Source of the DNA: Chenopodium formosanum | Taxonomy: Eukaryota; Streptophyta; Magnoliopsida; Caryophyllales; Amaranthaceae | NCBI GenBank assembly: GCA_024500155.1 | Contig: CM044863.1 | Span: 7,309,501-7,373,500 of the forward strand | Direction: 5' to 3' | DNA: 64,000 nt | In this document: positions 11,636 to 22,960 of the stretch, one piece after another | Layout of the letters: every line of letters begins with the position of its first letter | How positions within the stretch are numbered: the first letter of the stretch is position 1 | The notes under the pieces: model-generated | What the model was told of the DNA's origin: nothing | Seen by the model: the letters and a program-made list of their open reading frames with translations, nothing else | The model's database searches: none | Translations under genes and position numbers: made by a program

Positions 11636-12255
11636 TAGTATGCTATTGACAAAGGCAATTTCCCAAAAATATAATCCTAACACTTTATTTTTATTTGAGA
11701 TTTAATATTTCTAGACTTTACTATAATAGTTAAGTTAGTTATTTTGTAACACTCCAAATTTAAGAACGGGGTGTTATATATTTAGAATAAGATATTTAGA
11801 ATTTTTTTTTTATATGGAAACATAAATGTATAATAAAAATTTTAATTTTTTTTTAAAAAGACAGCGAATCATAAAGACATTTGTCAATCTCACATTGAAG
11901 CGCTTGTCTTTTCGTATAATATATAGATAGATAGATAGATAGATAGATAGATTAAACGGGTGGTTAGTTCGAAAATGGTTACCTTTTTGAGTGGTAATTT
12001 AAAAATTTTCCGAAAAATAAAAATAATAGAATAAAGAAGAGTAAAATTTTTTTGGACCAAAAATAAAATGAAGAGTAATTTTTTTTTTCTTTTCTTTTCT
12101 TAAGGGTGTTTGAGTGAAACATGATTTAACGATTTTTAATACTACTCGTATGTATTTTGCATTGTTAGAGGATGAACAATTTTCTTCTATTTGCAACATA
12201 AACGTATGTTGTTAGACATACATTTAGACCTTTTCTTGGGTTTCTAAACCTTGTT

Positions 12256-12362
12256 CTACCTCCGTTACATACTAGCTCTCGGAGTACATGTACAATTCTA
12301 ATGTATTATTTGTGACGTATAAAAAATTCAAAAGTTACACGTAGTATGTAACAGAGGTGGTA
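12256..12362. mobile_element. Short Stowaway-like MITE
   Basis: Inverted ends TACCTCCGTTACATACTAG (left) and the complement of GTAGTATGTAACAGAGGTGG (right), flanked by TA. About 105 bp, no coding capacity. The flanks from 12027 and up to 13044 are otherwise AT-rich spacer. Confidence 0.65.
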
Positions 12363-13047
12363 TATAAGAATAATCTATGTCCCAATTTCTAATGCATAAG
12401 TAGCACGTAAGAGTTCATAATCATTGGTTCTTTCAGTTATGGGAGCTCATGTTTTGACAATTTTTTTCTCAAACTTGGAATTTTTTTTTTAATTTTGGAG
12501 ATTAAACTTGTACTCTAATATCTGGGTTTAATATTGAAAGAACAAGGAAATGGGACAACAGATCATCTCAAGGATATTCTTCATTCTATATATCAAATTT
12601 ATTTGTATTGCCTTTTGTTTTTCCACTTAGCATCATGTTTTTAAAAGAAATGATGATGATGATCCATTTGTTTATGAATAAGACATTTGTGTTTGCACTA
12701 ACTCACTTATGGTCCCTTAAGTAATATAATCTCTTATTCTATTTGTGTTTTGGCTTGAAGAGTGGTCCCTCTGAAATCCATGGGGCTCTATGTAACGGTA
12801 TTGAACTTTTGGTGAATTAATAATATGTGCAAAGCTGCGACTTTTGTAAAAATAATAATAATAATAATAAATTAAAATAAAATAAAATTTACCCATTTGT
12901 AGGAAGGGGGAAGGCCTTAAACTAAGTAACAATTGAAATCATAATAAAGCCAAAATTTGACCATTTTTTCTCAAAGCAATGGCAGAGATATTTTTTTAAG
13001 ACTCCCCTTATATTTTACTCCATACAAAATAACTAAATATTAATTTA

Positions 13048-13288
13048 GGGTATGTTCATTTACTAAATTGAGCTGAACTAAACTAATTAGAGCTGAACTG
13101 AACTAATTGAACCTTGAACAGAACTGAACAGAACTGAAATGAATATTTTATGAGAGAAGAAAATAAGGAGCTGAGCTGAATTGAACTGAACTGAACTAAT
13201 TGGAGCTGAACTGAACAGAACTGAACCGAACTCATTAGAGCTGAACTGAATTGAAGTGAACTGAAATTAAGCTGAAGTGAATAGACCC
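13048..13288. mobile_element. MITE filled with GAACT pentamers (copy 1)
   Basis: Ends GGGTATGTTCATTTACTAAA and, inverted, GGGTCTATTCACTTCAGC, with a TTA duplication at 13045-13047 and 13289-13291. The interior is a degenerate (GAACT)n array with a central GAATATTTTATGAGAGA block, both shared with the copy at 61663-61864. The 3-bp TTA duplication fits Tourist-like (PIF/Harbinger) MITEs. Confidence 0.8.
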
Positions 13289-13408
13289 TTAGTGTAGTGC
13301 AAGAGAGGTTGTTGTTTTGTAAAATTACATAGCTCCACAAATCTACATGATTTCTTGTTCAGCAGATTGAGAGTTGACACACTCAAATTATATAGTCTGT
13401 GAGATGAT

Positions 13409-13479
13409 TCATGGACTACTACATATTTAAGATTTAATCTAATATATTATTCATGGACTACTACATATTTAAGATTTAA

Positions 13480-13488
<9 letters not shown>
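13409..13488. repeat. Short tandem duplication, about 44 bp
   Basis: The block TTCATGGACTACTACATATT...AAGATTTAATCTAATATAT occurs twice in direct succession at the left border of the Helitron. Confidence 0.8.
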
Positions 13489-13537
<49 letters not shown>

Positions 13538-13779
13538 GGGAGTTTTTTCCAGAGTTTTTAGAGAGCCACGTAGGATTTAATTTTTTCAGCATGCCATGTA
13601 GGATAATAAATTTTAGTGGTAGCCAATTAAATACGAGATTATTAATTTCTTTTAGAATTAATTAATTCAAATGCCACACAAGCAAAATTGGAGAATGATG
13701 TTTTTAAGTTTAAATTAATTAAATATAAAATATTATCTTTTGATATTAGGAATTTTATCTAAATATATAACAAATTTTA

Positions 13780-13840
<61 letters not shown>

Positions 13841-14064
13841 AAAATTATTTTAAAAAATTCAAACAAACCGTGCATCGCGGTAAGCAAAATTAACGATTGA
13901 GATTTTAAAGTTTATATTAATTAAATACAAAATATTATTTTTTGAGATTAGAAATTTTATCTAATATTTTAAAACTAATATAATAACAATTTTAATCATA
14001 TAAATATGAAAAATATTTTTTTAAAAAATACTAATAAACCGTGTATCGCACGGGTTTCATCTAG
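13480..14064 (+). mobile_element. Non-autonomous Helitron with internal duplication
   Basis: It begins TCTAATATATAT... after host A (13479). It ends with the hairpin CCGTGTATCGCACGG and CATCTAG before host T (14065). Two long (AT)n runs lie at about 13484-13533 and 13785-13839. A block at about 13704-13780 (TTAATTAAATATAAAATATT...) is repeated at about 13905-13985, and a second hairpin-like CCGTGCATCGCGG occurs at 13869. An internal duplication or two fused copies are therefore likely. Confidence 0.7.
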
Positions 14065-14861
14065 TTACTTTTATAAATGAAATAATTTTACTTTTATATG
14101 ATGATGTTAGTTTTGTTTAAAAATTGAACATTGTATGTTGTTGTGAGCTTTATTTATTTTTATTTTTTTCCATTAATAAATAATACGGAGTACATTTTAA
14201 ACTTACAACAGAAATTGATATTGTACAAAATTTTTAATCCAAAGGAACTAGAAGTCAAAACAAAGTCACACATCAGAGAGATCAGAGATGATCGCAAATC
14301 TCAAGTCACCCTTTCTTCAACCAATCAAAAGACAACCTTTTATTGCATTATTCTTTCTCATTCTTTTTTATTTCATTTTTCTCCATGAAATAATACGTGG
14401 CAACCGCTGATTAGTTCTTGTTTGTGCGGCTCGATTTGTCATATGAATGCAAATTTCGGTACTCCTCCTCCATCACTGTGATCTGTGACAGTGCAGTATC
14501 TTAATTCATCCATTATTGATAAATAATAAAAATCACATAAGATAACAAAAATACACACAACTACCTACTACAATTTGTAAAATTTACATAATTTGATAAA
14601 CAACAATCAAAAATTGAAGGATTTTATTTATTGGGTGTAACTTGTATGCCTAAAATTACATTACAAAATCCATATTTGTCGCAACAAAGTCAATAGTTCA
14701 ATACCTTAATTCCGAAAGAATGCAAGATTATGTATCCTAAGTAGTACAAAATTCATACCCCATTTGCAAGATTGATGAAAGATTTGATCTTTTTTAAGTT
14801 GATTCTTGGGGGTAATTTGAATTTTGATACATTTCTTTTGTTGAGAATTTGATAAAATAAA
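14065..14861 (+). promoter_or_regulatory. Upstream region of the KUP12-type gene
   Basis: About 800 bp between the Helitron and the start codon. It holds AT-rich promoter sequence and the 5' UTR (probably the last 100-200 bases). No motif is strong enough to name. Confidence 0.35.
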
Positions 14862-17800
14862 ATGGGAGGAGATTTGATTGAAGAGAGTAATAGTCTGACA
14901 TGGGTTGGAAGTGGTGGGAGTGGAACTTCAAGGTGGGTTGATGGAAGTGAAGTGAGTTCAGAAGAAACGCCAAATTGGTCAAAAATGGATGAAAATGAAT
15001 TTAGGAATATATATAGTTCTTCTTCTGGGTCTTTTAAAAGAAGGCTTGTGAAAAGGCCTAAAAGAGTTAATTCTTTGGATGTTGAAGCTATGCAGATTGC
15101 TGATGCTCATGCTCATCACAATAAGGTCTTGTTTCTTATCCCCTATGGTTTAATTTTGTCGTGTCGTATTGATTTTGTTATATGTAACACTAAGGGCTAA
15201 GAATAAGCATTAAATATTTGTTTGAAAATAGAACTTCATACAATATTGATTTAGATGTTTAATGTTTTTACTGCAATTGTCTTGTCAGAGAAAAAAACAA
15301 TTCAAGTAATTCATTAATCAAGGGTGTTGAGATTTTTGGGAATTTCAGACAAGTGAGGGATGAAAATGTGATAAGTTTAGAGGTCTGATTGTGATTGTGA
15401 TTGTGCTTTGTCGTGGCTTAGTAGTAGCCCTGTCTCAAAATAATAGGCCACATTTAATTTTATGATTAAACTATGTCTACACTTTGAGATCATGAATTTA
15501 TTGTGGTACTAATATATTTGATCACTTAAAAATTTTGAAGTAATGCATTTCCCTTATATGTGCATCATTGCTTGATGCATCTTTCAATTAATCTATTGTC
15601 AAAGTTAGCGAGGTTTTAATCACTAATTCAAATGTGGCATATTATTGTGCTGTCTTTGATCATAGGCAAATCAAGGCATATAACAGATTGAATAGTGTCT
15701 CAAGTCCTGTATTTGTGCTGTTCTGAATTTAGTGATGAGATAATCATCATATTGTATGATTCATTGAAAACTAGGAATGAATATTGTCTGAAGTTTTGTT
15801 CTGCATTCCAATGCTAATGCCAATATCAGATTGGGCTCTTAGCCTTTTCTTCCAGTAATTTGTATAAGCTTGCCCATGGGCGAAAATTTAACAAACTACT
15901 AAAATATGATGTTCGTGTTATTGAATACAAATTGATTATTATACAGGAACTATCTACATGGAATACTCTTTCATTGGCATTCCAAACTCTTGGCGTGGTG
16001 TATGGTGACGTGGGCACGAGTCCTTTATATGTATTCACTGATGTGTTTAGTAAGGTGCCTATAACATCGGAAGTTGATGTTCTGGGAGCACTGTCTGTAA
16101 TAATGTATACGATAGCCCTTGTGCCCTTGGCAAAATATGTATTTGTAGTGCTTAAAGCTAATGATAATGGGGAAGGTACATGATCTTCCAACTTTCTTTT
16201 CGCCTTATGTGCTTTATCATGAGTTATTTTGCATCTAAAAATAATAGGCTGCTTCTGGCTGCAGGAGGAACATTTGCACTGTATTCTCTTATAAGCAGGT
16301 ACGCTAAAGTGAATAAGCTTCCAAATCAACAGCAAGCCGACCAACAGATCTCTAGCTATAGGCTCAAACTACCCACTCCGGAACTTGAAAGGGCTTTATA
16401 CATTAAAGAGATTTTGGAAAAGAACGCTTTCATGAAAACCCTTCTACTATTTTTGGTTCTTACTGGAACTTCGTTGATTATAGGGGACGGCATCTTGACT
16501 CCTGCTATGTCAGGTATGTAATTATTTCAAAGAGCTTAGACATATATGTATCAAAATAGAGTATATATTATTAATATATTTGTGTTAGTCAATATTCTCT
16601 CTTTGTTTTAAGGAGATTGTAGAATGTGGTATTGCTACCCAATAAACATCACACATCCACAGTTTAAGTTCAGCAAAATAAATTGAATTTGTTATGCTTT
16701 CATGTGAATTAGCTTTCTAATGTTTCCTTTATACAACTAACATCATAATTAAGTGCTATAATTGTAGGTATGCTTTCATGTGAATTGCTTTCTTATGTTT
16801 CCTCTTACGTTCATTTCCTTGTGCAGTTATGTCAGCTGTTAGTGGTTTGCAGGGTGAGATAAAAGGATTTGGTCCTAGTAAGTACATTCACCCCTTATGC
16901 GAGCACAATAGTTTTATATATTAATCCAACATCTTACAGGTAGGTGAATTATTTATGGTTTTTTGGATGCATAATCAATTCTGAATAATTAAATTCCTAG
17001 CTGCTACCAAAAACAAAAACAAAAAAAAAAAAAAAAAATACAGATGCATGGAGTAGTGTTTATGGTGATGTTTCGGAAATAAGAAATTAATTGACCTGAG
17101 ATATTATCAAATGGAGGTATCCACAAAATTCAAGTGTTGATTTGATCTGAGTATATTTAGAAGCTTCAATTCTGTTATCACTTCCATCACATAATATGTA
17201 AAATGCAAATATATCTAGGTGTTTAAGATGGGCTGCTGCAATTATAAACTTGTCATTGAATGCTTTAAGCATGGGACTGAAGATTTGCTGTGTTGTTATA
17301 ACAGACGCTCTAGTTATTGTTTCGATGATCATTCTGGTTGGATTATTCAGCATACAGAGATTTGGGACCAGCAAAGTTGGCTTTTCATTTGCCCCTGCCC
17401 TGTCATTGTGGTTCTTTTCTTTGGCAACTATTGGAATCTACAACCTCCTCAGACATGATATTACTGTCCTGAGGGCCCTGAATCCAGCTTACATCTACCT
17501 TTTCTTTAGGAAAAATGGTGTTCACGCATGGTCTTCTCTTGGCGGCTGTGTTTTGTGCATCACAGGTATTTGTGCTTTACCTTGAGTTGTGGTTCCTTCA
17601 GCCTTTTATGTTGTGAAATTTCAGCCCATTAGCATTAAATACCATTCAATCTCGACTTTTTTTATCAAAGCAAACTGTTGCTATTTGCTGTAACATAATT
17701 CCTCATGATCATTGCTTACAGTTTACATAATCAGCATAAGACACTCCCATTTGCTTGGGTTGTTACAACTATTTCCCCTGTTTTTCTTGGTTTCGAAGAT

Positions 17801-19739
17801 AATTTCTTACTAGCATATGTTGCTGAAAGCCCAAAATCACTGTTTCTTATCTGAAATACTTTCAGATAATTCTGATGAATTATCCTTGTACCTATGCTAT
17901 CAGTGTAATTTGTGAGCTATGTGATTACAGGAGCTGAAGCAATGTTTGCTGATCTAGGCCACTTCTCCGTACGATCTGTTCAGGCAGGTCTTTTTAGCAT
18001 ATAGTACTTCTAAGTTCCATCACTGGCTCACTACTTTTGTTTATTTATAATGAATGATGGAACTTTCAGATTGCATTTACTTCTGTTGTGTTCCCTTGCC
18101 TTCTGCTGGCTTACATGGGCCAAGCGGCATTTTTGATGAAATTTCCAGCCTCAGCTGAGCGAGTATTCTATGATAGTGTGCCAGGTGAACCTTTAAGAGA
18201 AGTTACTTCTTTATGGTCTTAGTCTTATATCATATGAGCTTTTTGCTGACACTTCTATAAAACTTTCTGGTTACTAGATGGATTTTTCTGGCCAGTCTTC
18301 GTGATTGCTACACTTGCTGCCGTTATTGCCAGTCAGGCTATGATATCTGCTACCTTTTCGGTCATAAAGCAAGCCATGGCTCTGGGATGTTTCCCGAGGT
18401 TGAAGGTAATTCACACCTCAAAGAAGCAGATGGGTCAGATTTATATCCCTGTCATCAACTGGTTTCTGATGGTAATGTGTCTTATAGTGGTTGCAACTTT
18501 CAGAAACACCACAGACATTGCAAATGCATATGGTAAGGAACCTGTTTTTGAATGTTTTCCAATTCCTCTATTACTACTACAAAGTTCACTTGTGCATCAC
18601 CTATGCATTTTAAGTTTTAAGCTTACATCAATATGCATGACACGAGTACACGACTGTTGAAAAAAGATCTCATATGGTGAACCAATGTTATTTCAGGAAT
18701 TGCTGAAGTTGGAGTCATGCTGGTCAGTACTGCCTTGGTGACACTAGTCATGCTTTTGATCTGGCAAACTAACATATTCCTAGCTCTCGCTTTCCCTATT
18801 GTATTTGGGACAATTGAGCTCGTTTACTTATCAGCAGTCCTATCAAAACTCTTGGAGGGTGGTTGGCTTCCTTTAGCCTTTGCTGGGTGTTTCTTACTAG
18901 TAATGTACACATGGAACTATGGAAGTGTACTAAAGTATCAGAGCGAGGTCAGGGATAAAATTTCTATGGATTTCATACATGATCTCGGATCTACTCTTGG
19001 AACTGTAAGAGTCCCCGGAATTGGATTACTCTATAATGAGCTAGTTTATGGAATTCCTTCAATTCTAGGGCAGTTTCTTTTAAGCCTTCCTGCCATTCAC
19101 TCTACCATTATCTTTGTTAGTATCAAATATGTTCCTGTACCTGTAGTACCACAAGATGAACGATTTCTCTTTAGAAGGATTTGCCCTAGGGACTACCATT
19201 TGTTTCGTTGTGTTGCTCGTTATGGTTACAAAGATGTACGAAAAGAAGACCATCATTCATTTGAACAACTTCTTATTGAAAGTCTGAAAAAATTTCTGCA
19301 CAATGAGGCTCGAGATCTTTCTCTTGAGGCCAACATGAATGAACTGGATATGGACAGTGCTTCAGTGAGATCAGCAGATGCAGTAGACCCTGATAATGAG
19401 CTGAGAGTCCCACTGATGCATGATCAACGAACAGTTGAGTCAGGACATCAGCCAATGGAGTCAGAAGACACCAAGGAGTTGCCTTCGAGTGTAATGTCAA
19501 CAGAGGAGGATCCTAGCTTAGAGTACGAATTATCTGCTCTTCGAGAGGCTGTCGATTCAGGTTTCACATATCTGCTAGGAGATGCAGATGTCAGAGCAAA
19601 GAAAGAATCCTGGTTTCTTAAGAAGTTGGCCATCAACTACTTCTATGCTTTCCTGAGAAAAAATTGCCGGAGGGGCGCTGCTGTACTCAGAGTTCCACAC
19701 ATGAACATCATAGAGGTTGGGATTACATACATGGTTTAA
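14862..19739 (+). CDS. KUP12: HAK/KUP/KT potassium transporter, KUP12/KUP7 clade
   Basis: Membrane K+ transporter of the plant HAK/KUP/KT family (APC superfamily, about 12 membrane helices). Exons: 14862-15125, 15947-16175, 16265-16513, 16827-16877, 17305-17565, 17931-17983, 18070-18184, 18278-18532, 18697-19739. They total 2520 nt, giving 839 aa plus TAA. The start has a good context (AAAATGG). The N-terminus is long and hydrophilic, with RWVDGSEVSSE and SLDVEAMQIA, hallmarks of the KUP7/KUP12 clade. Core motifs are GVVYGDVGTSPLYVF, KANDNGEGGTFALYSL, IGDGILTPAMS, EAMFADLGHFSVRSVQ and GCFPRLKVIHTSKK. The C-terminal cytosolic domain has ARYGYKDVRKED and EEDPSLEYELSALREAVDSG, and ends NIIEVGITYMV. 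Intron 6 must use a GC donor (17984, GCAGGT) to keep the conserved frame; all others are GT-AG. Family length is 780-860 aa, so it is complete. KUP7 and KUP12 cannot be separated by eye. Localisation (plasma membrane, tonoplast or plastid) is not shown by the sequence. Confidence 0.94.
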
Positions 19740-20708
19740 TTTCATGGCAAATTTACCTCATAAAGATGTAAGCTTCTTGAGGTTCATTATTTATGGATTG
19801 GCCTTCACGCATGTTATAGTAATATAAAAATGTGTTGCATTATTTTAACTCAAATGATCTTTCTTTTGTAAAATTAATTAATAATATGGTTGGTTCATAC
19901 TAATGAGGTCTCGGCCTAGTGGTTAAGACTGAGGATCTATGTTCGATAAGTTACTGGTTCAAATCCCTGAGGATCTTTCTCAAACATATAGCAAAATGGG
20001 TATCTATTTATAACGGCACAAGAAAATCTCTATGCTCAATTGCAATCTCAACCTACTAGTAGTATTATCGATGTTTTGCTGATCTCTTTTCGGCTACTCA
20101 CTCATGCACTACCTTTAGGTCAGATTGCCCATATTTTGTCCATCATTCTTTCATCCTCAGTATTAATACGAATATAAAGAGATGATCTTAAGCATGTTCT
20201 TTATTCTAAAGGTACAAATTCATTGTCTGTGGCTTTTGTTATGCCGCTTGAAACTTAACATCACGTGTTTCTTTTAGAGATGATGTTCATGAGTATGACA
20301 TTTGTGATTGCATAGAGGGTCCAATCTCAATGGTCCCCTAATATATACAATTGCCGACAACAAAATTTTCAAACGAACTTTGATTTGTAACACCCAAAAT
20401 AAAGGGATTATGATGTGGGCATTGTCACAACTCGATTCGGGTGTATCGTATAAAATTAGACCTTTCACGTATCGTCATTTCACGTGCTAGTGCTAATACT
20501 AATTAGGGGGTGTAATGTTTCATCCGAGTGTAAAATAAAAATTGTAAAAGCACGTGTCATTCCTTAATTTTCAGACTAGTTAGCATCATATGCAGGATTA
20601 CTTTAGTGGTTTTACTTATACATTCAAGTGAGAATTTACACTCATCAATTGATGATAATGTTTTCTCGCTTATTTAAAAAGAAGAATAGATAGTAGTCAC
20701 ACCTTATT
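19740..20708. other. 3' flank of KUP12-type gene, with a tRNA-like SINE relic
   Basis: At about 19903-19990 an A-box-like TCGGCCTAGTGGTTAAG and a B-box-like TGGTTCAAATCCCT are spaced as in a tRNA-derived SINE. No poly(A) tail or clear target duplication was found. It does not fold as an obvious intact tRNA (the 3' acceptor half is missing). The remainder is AT-rich spacer. Confidence 0.5.
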
Positions 20709-20760
20709 AACAAAAGGATTTGTTCTTGTCAAAAAAAAAAAAAAAACAAAAGGATTTGTT
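20709..20760 (+). mobile_element. Very short poly(A) insertion with 16-bp target duplication
   Basis: AACAAAAGGATTTGTT stands at 20709-20724 and 20745-20760. The 20-bp insert is CTTGTC followed by an A-run. This is a minimal retroposon footprint. Confidence 0.75.
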
Positions 20761-20822
20761 ACTCCCTCCGTCCCTAAATTACATTTTTATTTCTCTCTAT
20801 TATGTGAGGAATAAATGTTAGA

Positions 20823-21715
20823 AGCTACAAAAAAATGTCCATATAGAAACAGAATTCTAGCGACGGAATTCAATCCGTTTCTAAATTAGAGACGGAATTA
20901 AAAAATCTGTCTCTAAATTAATTTAGAAACGGAATTAAAAAATCCGTTTCTAAATTAATCCGTCTCTAAATTAGAAACGTAATTGAAAATCCGTTGCTAA
21001 ATTAGAAACAGATTTTTTTCTGTTGCTAAATTAGAAACGGTTTTTTTTTCCGTTGCTAAATTTAGAGACGGATTTTTTTTTTCCCGTTGCTAAACTAGAG
21101 GTGGATTTTTTTTTTCCGTTGCTGATATGAGCGACGGATTTTTAATTCCGTCTCTAAATTATTTTCGAAACGTATTATGTAAAATATTACTTTAGAGACG
21201 AATTATGTAAACTAAAATCCATCTCTAAACTATAAACAAACTACAGATGGATTTGAAAATCCGTTGCTAAACTAGAAACAGATTTGAAAATCCGTTGCTA
21301 AACTAGAGACGGATTTTAAATTCCATCTCTAATATTTCTTTCACTTATTATCAATTATGTGCATAGAAGTAAAGAAATAATATTTAGTATAGTTGGTAAG
21401 AGTTTCACTGTATGTGACTTTGAGGTCACGGGTTCGACTCCTACCTATTGCGATTATTATGAGAATTGAGATTCAAAGAGCCTTACATGCAGCCGAGTCG
21501 GGTTGACCCGAGTGAGGTCGAACCAAATAACATCTACTTTTAGACACAATTTTTTTTTAAAAAAAAACAAGTACAGCGCTAGTCTCATTTAGACACAACA
21601 GTTTTGCCAACGGAGTAATTCCGTTTCAAAATCTGTCGCTACCTATATTTAGCGACAGAAAAGTATAATCTAGCAACGGATTTGATCTGTTGCTAAATGT
21701 CTATTTTTTGTAGTG
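20823..21715. mobile_element. Non-autonomous CACTA-like element with subterminal repeats
   Basis: The right end TATTTTTTGTAGTG is the complement of CACTACAAAAAATA, the typical plant CACTA terminus. The left end, AGCTACAAAAAAATG, is a worn version. The subterminal zones are packed with direct and inverted copies of CCGTTGCTAAATTAGA / GAGACGGATTTT, the usual transposase-binding repeats of this superfamily. About 890 bp, no coding. Target duplication not resolved. Confidence 0.75.
21382..21560 (+). mobile_element. tRNA-like (SINE) insertion inside the CACTA-like element
   Basis: TAGTATAGTTGGTAAGAG (A-box-like, about 21385) and GGGTTCGACTCCTACC (B box, about 21430) lie at tRNA spacing. An unrelated body with AGCCGAGTCGGGTTGACCC and a terminal A-run at about 21559 follows. 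Best read as a tRNA-derived SINE. A functional tRNA is unlikely because no matching acceptor stem is visible. Confidence 0.55.
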
Positions 21716-21745
21716 ATAGGAATGTGATTTAGGGACGGAAGGCGT

Positions 21746-22269
21746 AATATACTACTTGCGTTCTAAAATAACTGACACGATCAAAATTAACACACTTGTC
21801 AATGATATTAATTACTCTAAATAGATATAATTGAATACTAATATAAATTATGAAAAAATAAATAAGTTGATAAAATAGTAGTAAAACTTTATGTTAATGC
21901 CTTTTTAACAACATTTTATGTGGTTTAAAAATAAAAAAAAAAAAACCATATTTTATGTGACATCATTTGTATACAGAGTACATTAGTAAAAAAAATTATA
22001 CGTAGTAATTAATACTCGTATTAGTATATGGTGTTAAAAATAAGTCAAATTATGTCAATTATTCTAAAATTGAAGGAGCGGTATATTTGTATGACCTTAT
22101 TTTATCTATTGAACGGGAGCCGGGAGACAATGAGGTATGGCATATTGAGATAAGCGAATGGGTTTTGGTTTTTTATTTAGGAGTTATCCATCACCAAAAA
22201 GCCTTTTGCAACCTTTTTATGGATTGTAAACTTTAACTTTTGACTTTTTTTAGGCTTATTAGATCAAGT
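21746..22269. other. AT-rich spacer, nothing recognised
   Basis: About 520 bp between the Stowaway/CACTA nest and the 3' end of the LINE. Simple AT-rich sequence and an A-run at 21930. Confidence 0.4.
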
Positions 22270-22458
22270 TTTTTTTTTTTAACACAAAAGAAGCAAATAT
22301 ATTACTTCGGCAAAGCCCTAAATTACATATTATCCATCAAAGAAATGCGTAAAGCAAAATGCATTCTTTGAGAGGCATAGTCACTATACTATCTGAAACC
22401 CAAAGTAGCAGCTAAAAATATATTACAAACAAGAGAGATAAAACAAAGCAGGAAAAGC

Positions 22459-22960
22459 TTAGGGGATTGGGGCAATGTGCAAGGCATTGAGATCCTCCAT
22501 GTACGCTGCCATAGCACTGGTTGGACAACCATAATGAGGGGTGTGACCCATAGCCATACCCATAGCATACTTCGCTAAGTAATGTGCCAAAGCATTAAGC
22601 TCCCTAGGGACTGAGTTGAAAATGATCACCATGTTGTTGTTGTTGAGTAATCTAGCCACATCAATGATTACTGCAGCTAACTCGTTATGCATTTGATCTC
22701 CTTCCTGATTGAGCAAATCTCTAATAGCCTGTGCATCTGTTTCAAATTCAAGGTATTGAAAAGGCATGGCTCTTGCATAATTCAGTCCCTCTCTTAAAGC
22801 ATACAGTTCAGCACCCAAAGCATTAGGGGCATTGTACTTGCTAGAATAGCCAAAGTACCATTCCCCTTTATCATTTCTAAAAACTCCCCCCTCCTCCACC
22901 AACATCTTTTGAAACCCAGGCCCCATTAGTATTGAGCTTTATCCAACCTCTTCTGGGGGC
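22459..22960 (-). pseudogene. LINE RNase H domain
   Basis: Frame GEWYFGYSSKYNAPNALGAELYALREGL... with EFETDAQAIRDLL and ELNALAHYLAK shows the E, D and late D positions of a ribonuclease H fold (RNase H domain carried by some plant L1 elements). The first catalytic position reads NTNGA (about 22935), where NTDG is usual, and lies across a frameshift in a G-rich run at about 22885. It is probably inactive. Confidence 0.8.

Larger units (their letters stand above)
10182..11951 (-). mobile_element. Non-autonomous Helitron nested in the long-TIR element
   Basis: On the minus strand it starts TCTATCTATCTA... (11951) and ends with a hairpin CCATGCATTGCACGG followed by ...CTAAGCTAG (10182). This gives 5'-TC and 3'-CTAG ends, placed between host A (10181) and host T (11952), the A|T target rule for Helitrons. 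Rejoining the flanks restores the reading of the host TIR. No Rep/helicase coding is visible, so it is non-autonomous (1770 bp). Confidence 0.8.
9389..12014. mobile_element. Long-TIR DNA transposon (MULE-like), interrupted by a Helitron
   Basis: The left end (about 9400-9545: AATTACCACCC, TAACCATTTTCGAACTAACC, GCTCAGATTACC...) is repeated in inverse orientation as two blocks, 10083-10180 and 11952-12005. The second TIR is therefore split by the Helitron at 10182-11951. Once that is removed, the TIRs are about 150 bp and the element about 850 bp. The 12-mer AAATAAAAATAA flanks it at 9377-9388 and 12015-12026, a candidate target duplication though of low complexity. Long TIRs and a duplication of about 9-12 bp fit Mutator-like elements. 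The interior (9550-10080) has no transposase; a short minus-strand frame there (9613-9822) starts with an arginine run and looks non-functional. Confidence 0.7.
20762..21744. mobile_element. Stowaway-type MITE split by a CACTA-like element
   Basis: The left part, TA|CTCCCTCCGTCCCTAAATTA, and the right part, the complement of GTGATTTAGGGACGGAAGGCG|TA, are matching Stowaway inverted ends. They are separated by the CACTA-like element at 20823-21715. Without it the MITE would be roughly 90 bp. Confidence 0.7.

Noticed and set aside
13083..13340. 85-codon minus-strand frame rich in SSVQFS repeats
   Set aside because: It is the translation of the GAACT pentamer array of a MITE, not a gene; the same happens at 61655-61903.
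19903..19990. Possible tRNA gene (A and B boxes)
   Set aside because: No complementary acceptor stem or full cloverleaf could be drawn; a SINE relic is the better reading.
21385..21445. Possible tRNA gene (A and B boxes)
   Set aside because: Good boxes but no matching acceptor stem, and it continues into an unrelated tail with an A-run.
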